Shown here in pieces: positions 6,851-12,951 of a DNA stretch of 31,458 nucleotides (the first letter of the stretch is position 1; each line of letters opens with the position of its first letter). The position numbers were made by a program, and so were the translations under genes. Origin of the DNA: Gemmatimonadota bacterium. GTDB lineage: Bacteria > Gemmatimonadota > Gemmatimonadetes > Gemmatimonadales > GWC2-71-9. The notes under the pieces are model-generated. The model was not told the origin of the DNA and searched no databases. It saw only the letters and a list, made by a program, of their open reading frames with translations. The stretch is from contig QHTP01000006.1 of NCBI GenBank assembly GCA_003220855.1, forward strand, positions 1-31,458. Direction: 5' to 3'.

Positions 6851-9145
6851 TCACAAGAGCGACACGGGATCCCGATCCACAACGACGCCCCGCGCTCGCG
6901 CGCCGAGGGCGCGCACCACGCGACCGATGGCGCGCGGCTCTGTCGCCTTCACGAGCACGTGCCAACGCCACCGCCCCTTCAGGCGCGCGATCGGGCAGGG
7001 CGCCGGCCCGAGTACACTGAGCGCCTCTTGCAGTCGCTCCGCGTTCACGCGTCGCAGCCATGCCGCCACACCCTCCGCCACTTCCTGTGCTCGTGCCGCC
7101 ACTTGGTCCGACGCCACGAAACGCGCCAGGCCGACGTGCGGCGGATACGCCGGATGCGGCGGGGCACGCAGCGGAACCTCGACCGCGGCGAACTGGGAAA
7201 CCGAGTGGGCTGCGGCGGCGCGAATGGCGTGGTGGTCCGGCGCCCGGGTCTGCACGTACACGCGTCCCCCCTTGGGCCCCCGCCCGGCCCGACCCGCGAC
7301 CTGGGCCACCAGCTGAAACGTCCGCTCCGCAGCTCGGAAATCGGGCAGGTGGAGCCCCGTGTCCGCGTCCACCACACCCACGACCGTGACGTTGGGAAAG
7401 TCGAGTCCCTTGGCGATCATCTGCGTGCCGAGCAGGATGTCCAGCTTGCCCTGGGCCATGCGCTCGAGTATCCGGTGATGCGCCCACTTGGAGCTGGTCG
7501 TATCCAGGTCCATGCGCGCGATGCTGGCAGCCGGAAAGCGGCGTGCGACGAAGTGCTCAAGCTGCTGGGTGCCGAGGCCGCGCATGCGCTGGACCTCCTT
7601 GCCGCACATGCGGCACGCGGTCGGGATCGTCTCTTCGTGACCGCAGTAGTGGCAGCGGAACGCGGGCGGCGTCTGGTGCACGGTGAGCGCGATGGCGCAG
7701 TGCGGGCAGTCGGGTACGTCGCCGCACGCGGGACACTGCAGGTAGGTGGCGAACCCCCGGCGGTTCAGGAGCAGGATCACCTGCTCGCGCCGACCGAGTG
7801 CGCCCTGCACCGCCTCGTCCAGCGCCGTGGTCCAGGGAACGCCGCGCGCGTCGGGCACACGCTCCGCGCTCCGCAGGTCCACCACCTCGACCGCCGGCAG
7901 CGGGCGGGCCCCGATGCGCTCGGGCAGCTCGAAGCGCGCCACGCGGCCCTGGGCCGCGAGGTGCAGGGTCTCGAGCGAGGGCGTGGCGCTGCCGAGGATC
8001 ACGCGCGCGCCCTCGAGCCGGGCGCGCGCCAGCGCCACGTCGCGGGCGTGGTAGCGCGGCGCGCTCCCCTGCTTGTAACTGGGCTCGTGCTCTTCGTCCA
8101 CGACGATCGCGGCGAGCCGCTGGACCGGTGCGAACACCGCCGACCTCGGGCCCACCGCCACCCGCCGCTCGCCCCGCCGCAACGCACGCCACGCGTCGGC
8201 CCGCTCGCCGTCCGAGAGCGCGGAGTGCAGCACGGCCACCTGGTCCCCGAACACGCCACGCACCCGCGCCACGGTTTGGGGCGTTAGCGCGATCTCGGGG
8301 ACGAGCAAAATGGCCCCGTCACCCGATGCTACGACGCTACGAAGCACGTCGAGGTAGACCAGCGTCTTGCCGGAGCCCGTCACTCCCTGGATCAGCACGG
8401 GTGTCCCTTGCGGCGTCGCGAGGATGCCCGCCACCACGCGGCGCTGGTCGGCCGTCAGTTCGGGGGGCGGGGGCGACGAGAGCCCGGCGAACGGATCGCG
8501 GGGGCGAGCCACGTCGGCGTAGCGGGCGAGCCCTTGCCGCACCAGTCCCTCGAGCACGCTCGGAGAGAGGCCCAATCGCTGCACCAGGTGGCGCACCGGC
8601 GCCGAGCCCCCCAGGGCCTCGAGCGCTTCGTATGCCACCCGCCGCTTGGGCGATCGCTTGAACACACGCTCCCGTTCGAGCAACGACGGCACGGCCGCGA
8701 CCAGCGCCACCACACGGTCGGTCCCCTCGGCCGGCCCCGCCGGGCGCTCCACGCTCCACAGGGCGCCCGGAAGCAGGGCGCGCAGCGCCCATCCCGGCGG
8801 CGTCCCGTAGTACCGGCTGATCCAGTGTCCCAGCTCGAGCAGCGGCCCGGTGAGCGCCGGCTCCTCGTCCGGAGCGGCCCCGATCGCCTTCGCGGTCACC
8901 GCGGGAGCGGTCACATCGACCGCGGTGACCACGCCCACGACCCTGCGCCGCTGTACCGGGACCACCACGCGCGCCCCGGGCACCACACGGCGAGCTAGCT
9001 CGCCCGGAATCTCGTAGGTGTAGGGGCGCGGCACCGGGAGCGGGAGGACGATCTCGGCGTAGCGCGGCTGAAGCCGCGACTCGGCGCCAACGGCTGAAGC
9101 CGCTTTCAGCGGCAGCCGCCGAGCCGCGAGTTCACTCGCGCTCAT
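6851..9145 (-). CDS. priA: Primosomal protein N' (replication restart helicase PriA)
   Basis: PriA recognises stalled forks and reloads the replicative helicase. The 764-residue product has the N-terminal DNA-binding region (YAEIVLPLPVPRPYTYEIP) and then a superfamily 2 helicase core. The core shows Walker A GVTGSGKT, the DEEH box, SATPSLETL and GTQMIAKGLDFPNVTVVGVVDAD. A zinc-binding module is inserted in the helicase domain (CPACGDVPDCPHC ... CHYCG ... CRMCG), with the eight expected cysteines. Compared with typical PriA there are about 27 extra N-terminal residues, encoded largely by short hairpin repeats at 9064-9113. No alternative start codon lies between the repeat and the conserved core, so the ATG at 9145 is the only plausible start. 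It sits 6 bp after the epimerase stop. Confidence 0.96.
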   Translation of the reverse strand: MSASELAARRLPLKAASAVGAESRLQPRYAEIVLPLPVPRPYTYEIPGELARRVVPGARVVVPVQRRRVVGVVTAVDVTAPAVTAKAIGAAPDEEPALTGPLLELGHWISRYYGTPPGWALRALLPGALWSVERPAGPAEGTDRVVALVAAVPSLLERERVFKRSPKRRVAYEALEALGGSAPVRHLVQRLGLSPSVLEGLVRQGLARYADVARPRDPFAGLSSPPPPELTADQRRVVAGILATPQGTPVLIQGVTGSGKTLVYLDVLRSVVASGDGAILLVPEIALTPQTVARVRGVFGDQVAVLHSALSDGERADAWRALRRGERRVAVGPRSAVFAPVQRLAAIVVDEEHEPSYKQGSAPRYHARDVALARARLEGARVILGSATPSLETLHLAAQGRVARFELPERIGARPLPAVEVVDLRSAERVPDARGVPWTTALDEAVQGALGRREQVILLLNRRGFATYLQCPACGDVPDCPHCAIALTVHQTPPAFRCHYCGHEETIPTACRMCGKEVQRMRGLGTQQLEHFVARRFPAASIARMDLDTTSSKWAHHRILERMAQGKLDILLGTQMIAKGLDFPNVTVVGVVDADTGLHLPDFRAAERTFQLVAQVAGRAGRGPKGGRVYVQTRAPDHHAIRAAAAHSVSQFAAVEVPLRAPPHPAYPPHVGLARFVASDQVAARAQEVAEGVAAWLRRVNAERLQEALSVLGPAPCPIARLKGRWRWHVLVKATEPRAIGRVVRALGARARGVVVDRDPVSLL
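9064..9113. repeat. Cluster of short hairpin repeats inside the 5' end of priA
   Basis: GCGGCTGAAGCCGC (9064-9077) recurs as CGGCTGAAGCCGC (9091-9103). Overlapping the second copy is GCCGCTTTCAGCGGC (9099-9113). Each unit is a self-complementary hairpin. Together they encode most of the extra residues ahead of the conserved PriA N-terminus. The units resemble small palindromic repeats that usually sit between genes. Confidence 0.6.
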
Positions 9146-9151
9146 CGCGCC

Positions 9152-10186
9152 TCACCCACCGCGTTCGGTCCGCCGCCGCACACCCAGCCCCGGCCCCGTG
9201 GGGAGACGGATCTGTCCGCCGTCTATCGTGGCACCGACGAACGGATCGTTCGCCGTGAGCGCGGCGCCGTCCAAGTCGGCGGCGTCCACCAGCGGCGTGA
9301 AGTGGGCGGCCGCCGTGATCCCCAGCGACGACTCGATCATGCAGCCGACCATCACCAGCATGCCGTGCGCCCGGGCCGTCGCGATCATGCGCAGTGCTTC
9401 GCGCAGCGAGCCGCACTTGGCGAGCTTGATGTTGATCCCGTCCACCGCGCCCGCGAGCCGGGGAATGTCCGCGGCCACAATGCAGCTCTCATCCACGACC
9501 ACCGGCAGGATGCCCCGGCGGTGCAGGGCGGCGATCCCCTCGAGGTCCTCCGGCGGAAGCGGCTGCTCCACGAACTCCACGCCGTATTCCTTCAGGACCG
9601 GGAACATCCGAAGCGCGCGGTCCCGCGTCCACCCGGCGTTCGCATCCACCCGGAGCGGCTTGTCGGTGGCGTCGCGGATGACGCGCAGGATCTGCTCGTC
9701 GTGCTCCGTGCCGAGCTTGATCTTGAGGATCGGATAGGGCGAGGCCTCGACCACCTTTTGGCGCATCTTCTCGGGGGTGTCGAGGCCGATCGTGAACGAG
9801 GAGCGCGGCGCCCGCACGGGATCGAGCCCCCACAGCTTCCAGACCGGCTGACTGAGCCGTTTGCCCACGAGGTCGTGCAGGGCCGCCGAGAGCGCAGCCC
9901 GCGCCGCTCCGTTCTTCGGCACCGTCTGCGCAAACCGCGCCTCCGCCGCCTCCAGGTCGAACGGGTCCCGGGGCAGATGTGGTGCCAGTCGCTGCAGCAC
10001 CGTCAGCACCGTGTCCGCCGTCTCGCCGTAGTAGCGGGACGGATCGGCTTCGCCCCACCCTTCCACCCCGTCCGCATCGGTGAGGCGCACCCACACCACC
10101 CGGGTTTCGTCGTCCCCACCACGCGCGATCACGAATGGGTGCTTGGTCTTCAACGTGACGACCTCGGTGGCGAGCGTCAGCGGCAC
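9152..10186 (-). CDS. L-Ala-D/L-Glu-type dipeptide epimerase (enolase superfamily)
   Basis: These enzymes invert the second residue of dipeptides such as L-Ala-D-Glu from murein peptides, so that they can be degraded. The 344-residue product has the superfamily's two-domain layout. The catalytic and metal-binding motifs lie in the barrel: ILKIKLG (Lys-x-Lys acid/base), VDANAGW, FVEQPLP, VVDESC and INIKLAKCGSL. The start GTG at 10184-10186 is chosen because it precedes the conserved first strand and follows the upstream stop (10203) by 16 nt. The frame is open further up, but only antisense to the amidohydrolase gene. Substrate specificity cannot be read with certainty in this superfamily. AnmK and MurQ in the same window make a murein peptide substrate attractive. 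Confidence 0.88.
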   Translation of the reverse strand: MPLTLATEVVTLKTKHPFVIARGGDDETRVVWVRLTDADGVEGWGEADPSRYYGETADTVLTVLQRLAPHLPRDPFDLEAAEARFAQTVPKNGAARAALSAALHDLVGKRLSQPVWKLWGLDPVRAPRSSFTIGLDTPEKMRQKVVEASPYPILKIKLGTEHDEQILRVIRDATDKPLRVDANAGWTRDRALRMFPVLKEYGVEFVEQPLPPEDLEGIAALHRRGILPVVVDESCIVAADIPRLAGAVDGINIKLAKCGSLREALRMIATARAHGMLVMVGCMIESSLGITAAAHFTPLVDAADLDGAALTANDPFVGATIDGGQIRLPTGPGLGVRRRTERGG

Positions 10187-10202
10187 GGCAGTGTCCGGTG
10201 TC

Positions 10203-11114
10203 TCACGCCAATGCCTCCACGTGCGCGCGGGCGCCCGCCGCCAGCAGATCGAGCCGGTAGCCCCCCTCGAGCAGGCCCACGACGGGCGACGGTGCCACCC
10301 GCTCCCGGAACGCGCGCGTCCACGACGCCATGTCCTCGGGTTCGAGCGTAAACCCTCCCAACGGGTCCCCCGCGAGGGAGTCGAACCCCGCCGAGACGAG
10401 CAGCAGGTCGGGCCGCCAGCCGGCGCGCGCCGCGTCGACGGCGGCCAGCAGGTCCTGCACATACCGCCGGCGCTCGAGCCCCGGCGGACGCGGCACGTTG
10501 AACACGTTTCCCACGCCGCGCTCGTCCTCGGCGCCGGTTCCGGGATACCAGGGGTACTGATGCATCGACACGTAGCGGACGGTGGGGTCGCGCTCGACGA
10601 GCGCCTGCGTGCCGTTGCCGTGATGGACGTCCCAATCGACGATCAGCACGCGCGCCGCGCCGAGCCGCTGCGCGTGCCGCGCGGCCACCACCGCGTTGTT
10701 GACGAAGCAGAAACCCATCGCGCGGGCGGCCAGCGCGTGGTGACCGGGGGGCCGCGTCGCGCCGAACGCCCGGCCGGACGCGAGCCCGCATTCGACGGCG
10801 CCGATTGCTACCCCCGCCGCCGCGAGCACCGCCCCCCAGCTGGCCGGGCTCATCACCGTGTCCGCGTCGAGCGCGCCACCGCCAGCGTGCGCCAGCCCCT
10901 CCAACCCCTTCAGGTACTGTGCCGGGTGCACGCACTCGAGCTGCTCCCGGGTCGCCGGTCGCGCCTCATGCCACGTCACCAGGCCGGCCAGCTCCGGCGC
11001 GCGTAGCGCGCCGAGCACGGCATCGATCCGCTCGGGGCGCTCGGGGTGACCGGCGCCGGGATCGTGCAGCCGACAGGAGGGGTGATGAACGACGGGAACG
11101 GGCGGCGTGCCCAT
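10203..11114 (-). CDS. Histone-deacetylase-family amidohydrolase (acetoin-utilisation/acetylpolyamine type)
   Basis: This is a zinc amidohydrolase of the arginase/deacetylase fold, whose bacterial members remove acetyl groups from lysine side chains or polyamines. The 303-residue product shows HPERPERI near the N-terminus, the active-site RPPGHHA (His125, His126) and the zinc-binding DWDVHHGNGT (Asp162, His164). A further zinc Asp lies in SAGFDSLAGDPLGG, and LEGGY follows near the C-terminus. All catalytic residues are present. The ATG at 11112-11114 directly abuts the TGA of the preceding gene. Sharing an operon with an arginine decarboxylase raises the possibility of an acetylpolyamine substrate, but no substrate-defining motif was identified. 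Confidence 0.9.
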   Translation of the reverse strand: MGTPPVPVVHHPSCRLHDPGAGHPERPERIDAVLGALRAPELAGLVTWHEARPATREQLECVHPAQYLKGLEGLAHAGGGALDADTVMSPASWGAVLAAAGVAIGAVECGLASGRAFGATRPPGHHALAARAMGFCFVNNAVVAARHAQRLGAARVLIVDWDVHHGNGTQALVERDPTVRYVSMHQYPWYPGTGAEDERGVGNVFNVPRPPGLERRRYVQDLLAAVDAARAGWRPDLLLVSAGFDSLAGDPLGGFTLEPEDMASWTRAFRERVAPSPVVGLLEGGYRLDLLAAGARAHVEALA

Positions 11115-11393
11115 TCAATTGTGCAGGTGCTTGCCGTGCAGCAGATCGCGAATCGACTCCGCCTCGGCCCGCAGGTCGCGCCGGGCGCGCTCCAACTCCG
11201 CCATCACCCGACGGTAGCGCCGCCATCCCAACACCACCAGCCCCGCCGCGACGAGGCACGCCCCGCCCCACAGGACCAGCATCACCCGATGCAGCGCCAA
11301 GCCGCTGTATGCGAGCAGCACGCCGTCGAGCAGCAGGAAACCCACCGCAAACGTAGTCAGCGCACGACTCGGTGTGCGGGGCTCTCGAGACAC
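11115..11393 (-). CDS. Small two-TM membrane protein with C-terminal coiled coil
   Basis: The 92-residue product has two hydrophobic helices (about residues 12-33 and 37-56) and a short RRYRR positive patch. A charged heptad-like helix then ends the protein (MAELERARRDLRAEAESIRDLL). This topology places the C-terminus in the cytoplasm by the positive-inside rule. I recognise no named family. The GTG start (11391-11393) comes 2 bp after the stop of the ubiquitin-like gene, and the stop abuts the ATG of the deacetylase-like gene. It is therefore firmly part of the operon. It could anchor one of its soluble neighbours at the membrane; that is a guess from layout only. Confidence 0.72.
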   Translation of the reverse strand: MSREPRTPSRALTTFAVGFLLLDGVLLAYSGLALHRVMLVLWGGACLVAAGLVVLGWRRYRRVMAELERARRDLRAEAESIRDLLHGKHLHN

Positions 11394-11395
11394 GA

Positions 11396-11671
11396 TCAGT
11401 GCACCGGCTGACGCCGCGCCGGCAACACGATGAACGGCGCGTTGGGCGCGACGGCGAGCGCCGCGAGGGTCGTCGACTCGTCGAGCACCTGCGCGCCGTG
11501 GAACTTCACGATGTACTCATCGAGCGGGAGGTTCGATCGCTTCAGCGCCTGGGCCAGGGCCTGGCGCTTGAGCTCCGCCACCGTGGTCGTCGGCTCGACC
11601 GCCAGCAGCACCTGATCCCACACGTCCGTCACCATCACCCGCACGGCGAAACGCTCCATGACCGAGCTCAC
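11396..11671 (-). CDS. Small protein with predicted ubiquitin-like beta-grasp fold
   Basis: The 91-residue product reads like a complete beta-grasp domain. A first hairpin (FAVRVMVTDVWDQVLLAVEP) leads to a helix entered by TTTVAELKRQALAQAL. A strand and turn follow (EYIVKFHGAQVLD), then ESTTLAALAVAPNAPF and the last strand IVLPARR. By eye this aligns with ubiquitin, whose matching segments are VEPSDTIENVK, LIFAGKQLEDGRTLSDYNI and LVLRLR. The C-terminus is RRQPVH and lacks the diglycine needed for conjugation, so a YukD/EsaB-like adaptor role is more likely than tagging. The GTG start overlaps the upstream stop (GTGA), and an in-frame ATG at 11659 is an alternative. Fold assignment is inferred from pattern; function is unknown. 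Confidence 0.68.
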   Translation of the reverse strand: MSSVMERFAVRVMVTDVWDQVLLAVEPTTTVAELKRQALAQALKRSNLPLDEYIVKFHGAQVLDESTTLAALAVAPNAPFIVLPARRQPVH

Positions 11672-11946
11672 CCGACCTCCACAGCGCTCTCGAGGGGGAG
11701 CGTCGAGAAAAACCGATCAAGCGCCTGATCGAAAAACAGTGTGGACGCCCGCACCCGCGTCTTCCCGGCCCCATCCGCCCAGGCCCGGATCACGACTTCC
11801 TCGCCGCCCTGACCTCGCAACACCGCGAACTGGGGTCCTTCTTTTTCCACGTAGGCGGCGGCGTGGGGGACCCGCTCGGCAAAGAACCGCTTGGCCCGCT
11901 CCAGCACCTCCGCCGGCGGCAACGCGACGCTGGTCGTGTGTGTCAC
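11668..11946 (-). CDS. Hypothetical 92-residue protein at the head of the operon
   Basis: I do not recognise a family. From the GTG at 11944-11946 the product is a small soluble alpha/beta protein. It has an N-terminal helix (PPAEVLERAKRFFAERV) and then strands (AAYVEKEGPQFAVLRG, EEVVIRAWADG, KTRVRASTLFFDQALDRFFSTLPL). The frame is open to 12105, but the upstream part has low-complexity, non-family-like composition. It also runs into the hsp20 upstream region, so I prefer the short form. Its stop overlaps the start of the ubiquitin-like gene by 4 bp, so the two are probably translated together. It opens a minus-strand string of ten genes reaching 4056. Confidence 0.65.
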   Translation of the reverse strand: MTHTTSVALPPAEVLERAKRFFAERVPHAAAYVEKEGPQFAVLRGQGGEEVVIRAWADGAGKTRVRASTLFFDQALDRFFSTLPLESAVEVG

Positions 11947-12128
11947 AATGTGAGCAAAGATAACACCTGCAAACCTGACACGACTTGCCACGGTTGCAGC
12001 CCAAGGATTGTCATTGTGGCAAACCGAAGCCTCGACAAACCGGCACGCCCGTTGCGTGGCGTCCGTCGCGAGAACCGGCGAACCCGGGTTGGAAACGTCA
12101 ACCAATGAACTAGAGGAGGTAATGAGAT
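11947..12128. other. Divergent intergenic region between the ten-gene operon and hsp20
   Basis: This 182-bp stretch must hold promoters for both directions. Visible structure is limited: TTGCCAC (11985-11991) and its reverse complement GTGGCAA (12016-12022), 24 nt apart, and the palindrome AACCCGGGTT just upstream of hsp20. AGGAGGT at 12114-12120 is a strong ribosome-binding site 8 nt before the hsp20 ATG. I saw no CIRCE or HAIR heat-shock operator and no convincing sigma-32 promoter. Confidence 0.5.
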
Positions 12129-12596
12129 ATGTCGGTCCTTCCCCGCATCTCCAGAGATCCGGCGCTGGCGGACTTCGTCGGCCTGAGCAACCGCCTCGGC
12201 CGCCTGTTGAACGACGGCCTGCTCGGCGTGGACTGGCAGCCGCGCGACGGCGCCACCACGGCCTGGGTGCCGCCCGTGGACATCTTCGAGGAAGACCACG
12301 CCATCCGCATCACGGCGGAGATTCCCGGCGTACGGCCCGAGGACATGAAGCTGACCGTGGAGAACAATGTCCTCACGATTCAGGGCTCGAAGCAGCAGCT
12401 GGCCGAAGAGCGCGCCGACCGGGTGCATCGGTATGAGCGCACCTACGGAGCGTTCGAGCGCAGCTTCACGCTGCCCACGACCGTGGACGCGAATTCCATC
12501 AAGGCGAGTTACGAGAACGGCGTGCTCACCGTGACGCTGCCGAAGGTCGAGAAGGCCAAGCCGCGGCAGATCGATGTGCAGGTCGCTGCGAAGTAA
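12129..12596 (+). CDS. Small heat-shock protein, Hsp20/alpha-crystallin family
   Basis: Small heat-shock proteins are ATP-independent holdases that keep unfolding proteins soluble. The 155-residue product has a divergent N-terminal arm, then an alpha-crystallin domain of about residues 45-145. The domain includes VDIFEEDHAIRITAEIPGV, VENNVLTIQG, YGAFERSFTLP and the diagnostic ENGVLTVTLPK. The tail contains an I-x-V motif (IDV) of the kind that docks subunits in oligomers. AGGAGGT 8 nt upstream fixes the ATG start. It is transcribed alone and divergently from the long minus-strand operon. It ends at a perfect palindrome shared with the convergent receiver gene. Confidence 0.95.
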   Translation: MSVLPRISRDPALADFVGLSNRLGRLLNDGLLGVDWQPRDGATTAWVPPVDIFEEDHAIRITAEIPGVRPEDMKLTVENNVLTIQGSKQQLAEERADRVHRYERTYGAFERSFTLPTTVDANSIKASYENGVLTVTLPKVEKAKPRQIDVQVAAK

Positions 12597-12619
12597 GCGG
12601 CGGTGACGGTGCACGGCCT

Positions 12620-12647
12620 GTAGGGGCGCAGCATGCTGCGCCCCTAC
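12620..12647. terminator. 28-bp perfect palindrome between convergent genes (bidirectional terminator or mobile palindromic repeat)
   Basis: GTAGGGGCGCAGCA is followed immediately by its exact reverse complement, giving 14-bp arms with no spacer. It lies 23 bp after the hsp20 stop and contains the TAG stop of the convergent receiver gene (12644-12646). Either strand would form a strong hairpin, which suits termination in both directions. There is no T-run. Confidence 0.65.
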
Positions 12648-12946
12648 GGCGTCTTGAGCAGCTCCATCAGGTGTTGCACCACCTGGGAATTGGGCACCGC
12701 CGTCGCGCCCGCCTCCCGTGCCGCGCGCAACGCGTCCGGCCGCACGTGCGAGCCGAATGCCAGCACCGGGACACTGCGGCGCACGAACTCCACGACCCGG
12801 TCTGCGGCGGGCCCTCCGAGCTCGAGAACGGCGAGATCACACTGCGCCTCGTCGCGCGTCACCTCGCCGCCCGCGGCGGCGACCACGCCGGCGAGCTTGG
12901 AGCGGAACAGCAGGTCCGCGGTGACCAGCAGCACGCGCTTGCCCAC
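12644..12946 (-). CDS. Degenerate receiver-like domain protein (pseudo-receiver)
   Basis: The 100-residue product has the alternating strand-helix pattern of a CheY-like domain: VLLVTADLLFRSKLAGVVAAAGG, CDLAVLELGGP, VPVLAFGSHVRPDALRAAREAGATAVP. The phosphorylation chemistry is missing. The acidic pair after strand 1 is reduced to TAD, the phosphoacceptor Asp is Glu (Glu42 in VLELGGP), the Thr/Ser switch region reads AFGSH, and the conserved Lys before Pro is not present. Glu at the acceptor position may mimic a permanently active state. The domain is also shorter than the usual 120 residues. The start is GTG at 12944-12946, 5 bp after the glyS stop, so it is probably co-transcribed. Function is unknown. 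Confidence 0.7.
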   Translation of the reverse strand: MGKRVLLVTADLLFRSKLAGVVAAAGGEVTRDEAQCDLAVLELGGPAADRVVEFVRRSVPVLAFGSHVRPDALRAAREAGATAVPNSQVVQHLMELLKTP

Positions 12947-12951
12947 CGCGA

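Noticed and set aside
5740..6882. Upstream extension of the 131-residue gene's frame to a 512-codon product
   Set aside because: It runs in a second frame under the cyclodeaminase gene, with Arg/Ala/Gly-rich shadow composition; the ATG at 5737-5739 gives a compact protein instead.
6959..8287. 442-codon plus-strand frame opposite priA, and similar long plus-strand frames at 4311-4994, 13905-15089 and 15324-16499
   Set aside because: All lie antisense to strongly identified genes and show no recognisable domains.
12107..12128. Heat-shock operators (CIRCE, HAIR) or a sigma-32 promoter before hsp20
   Set aside because: No matching inverted repeat or promoter pair was found; the TTGCCAC/GTGGCAA pair at 11985-12022 is short and widely spaced, so it is only mentioned.
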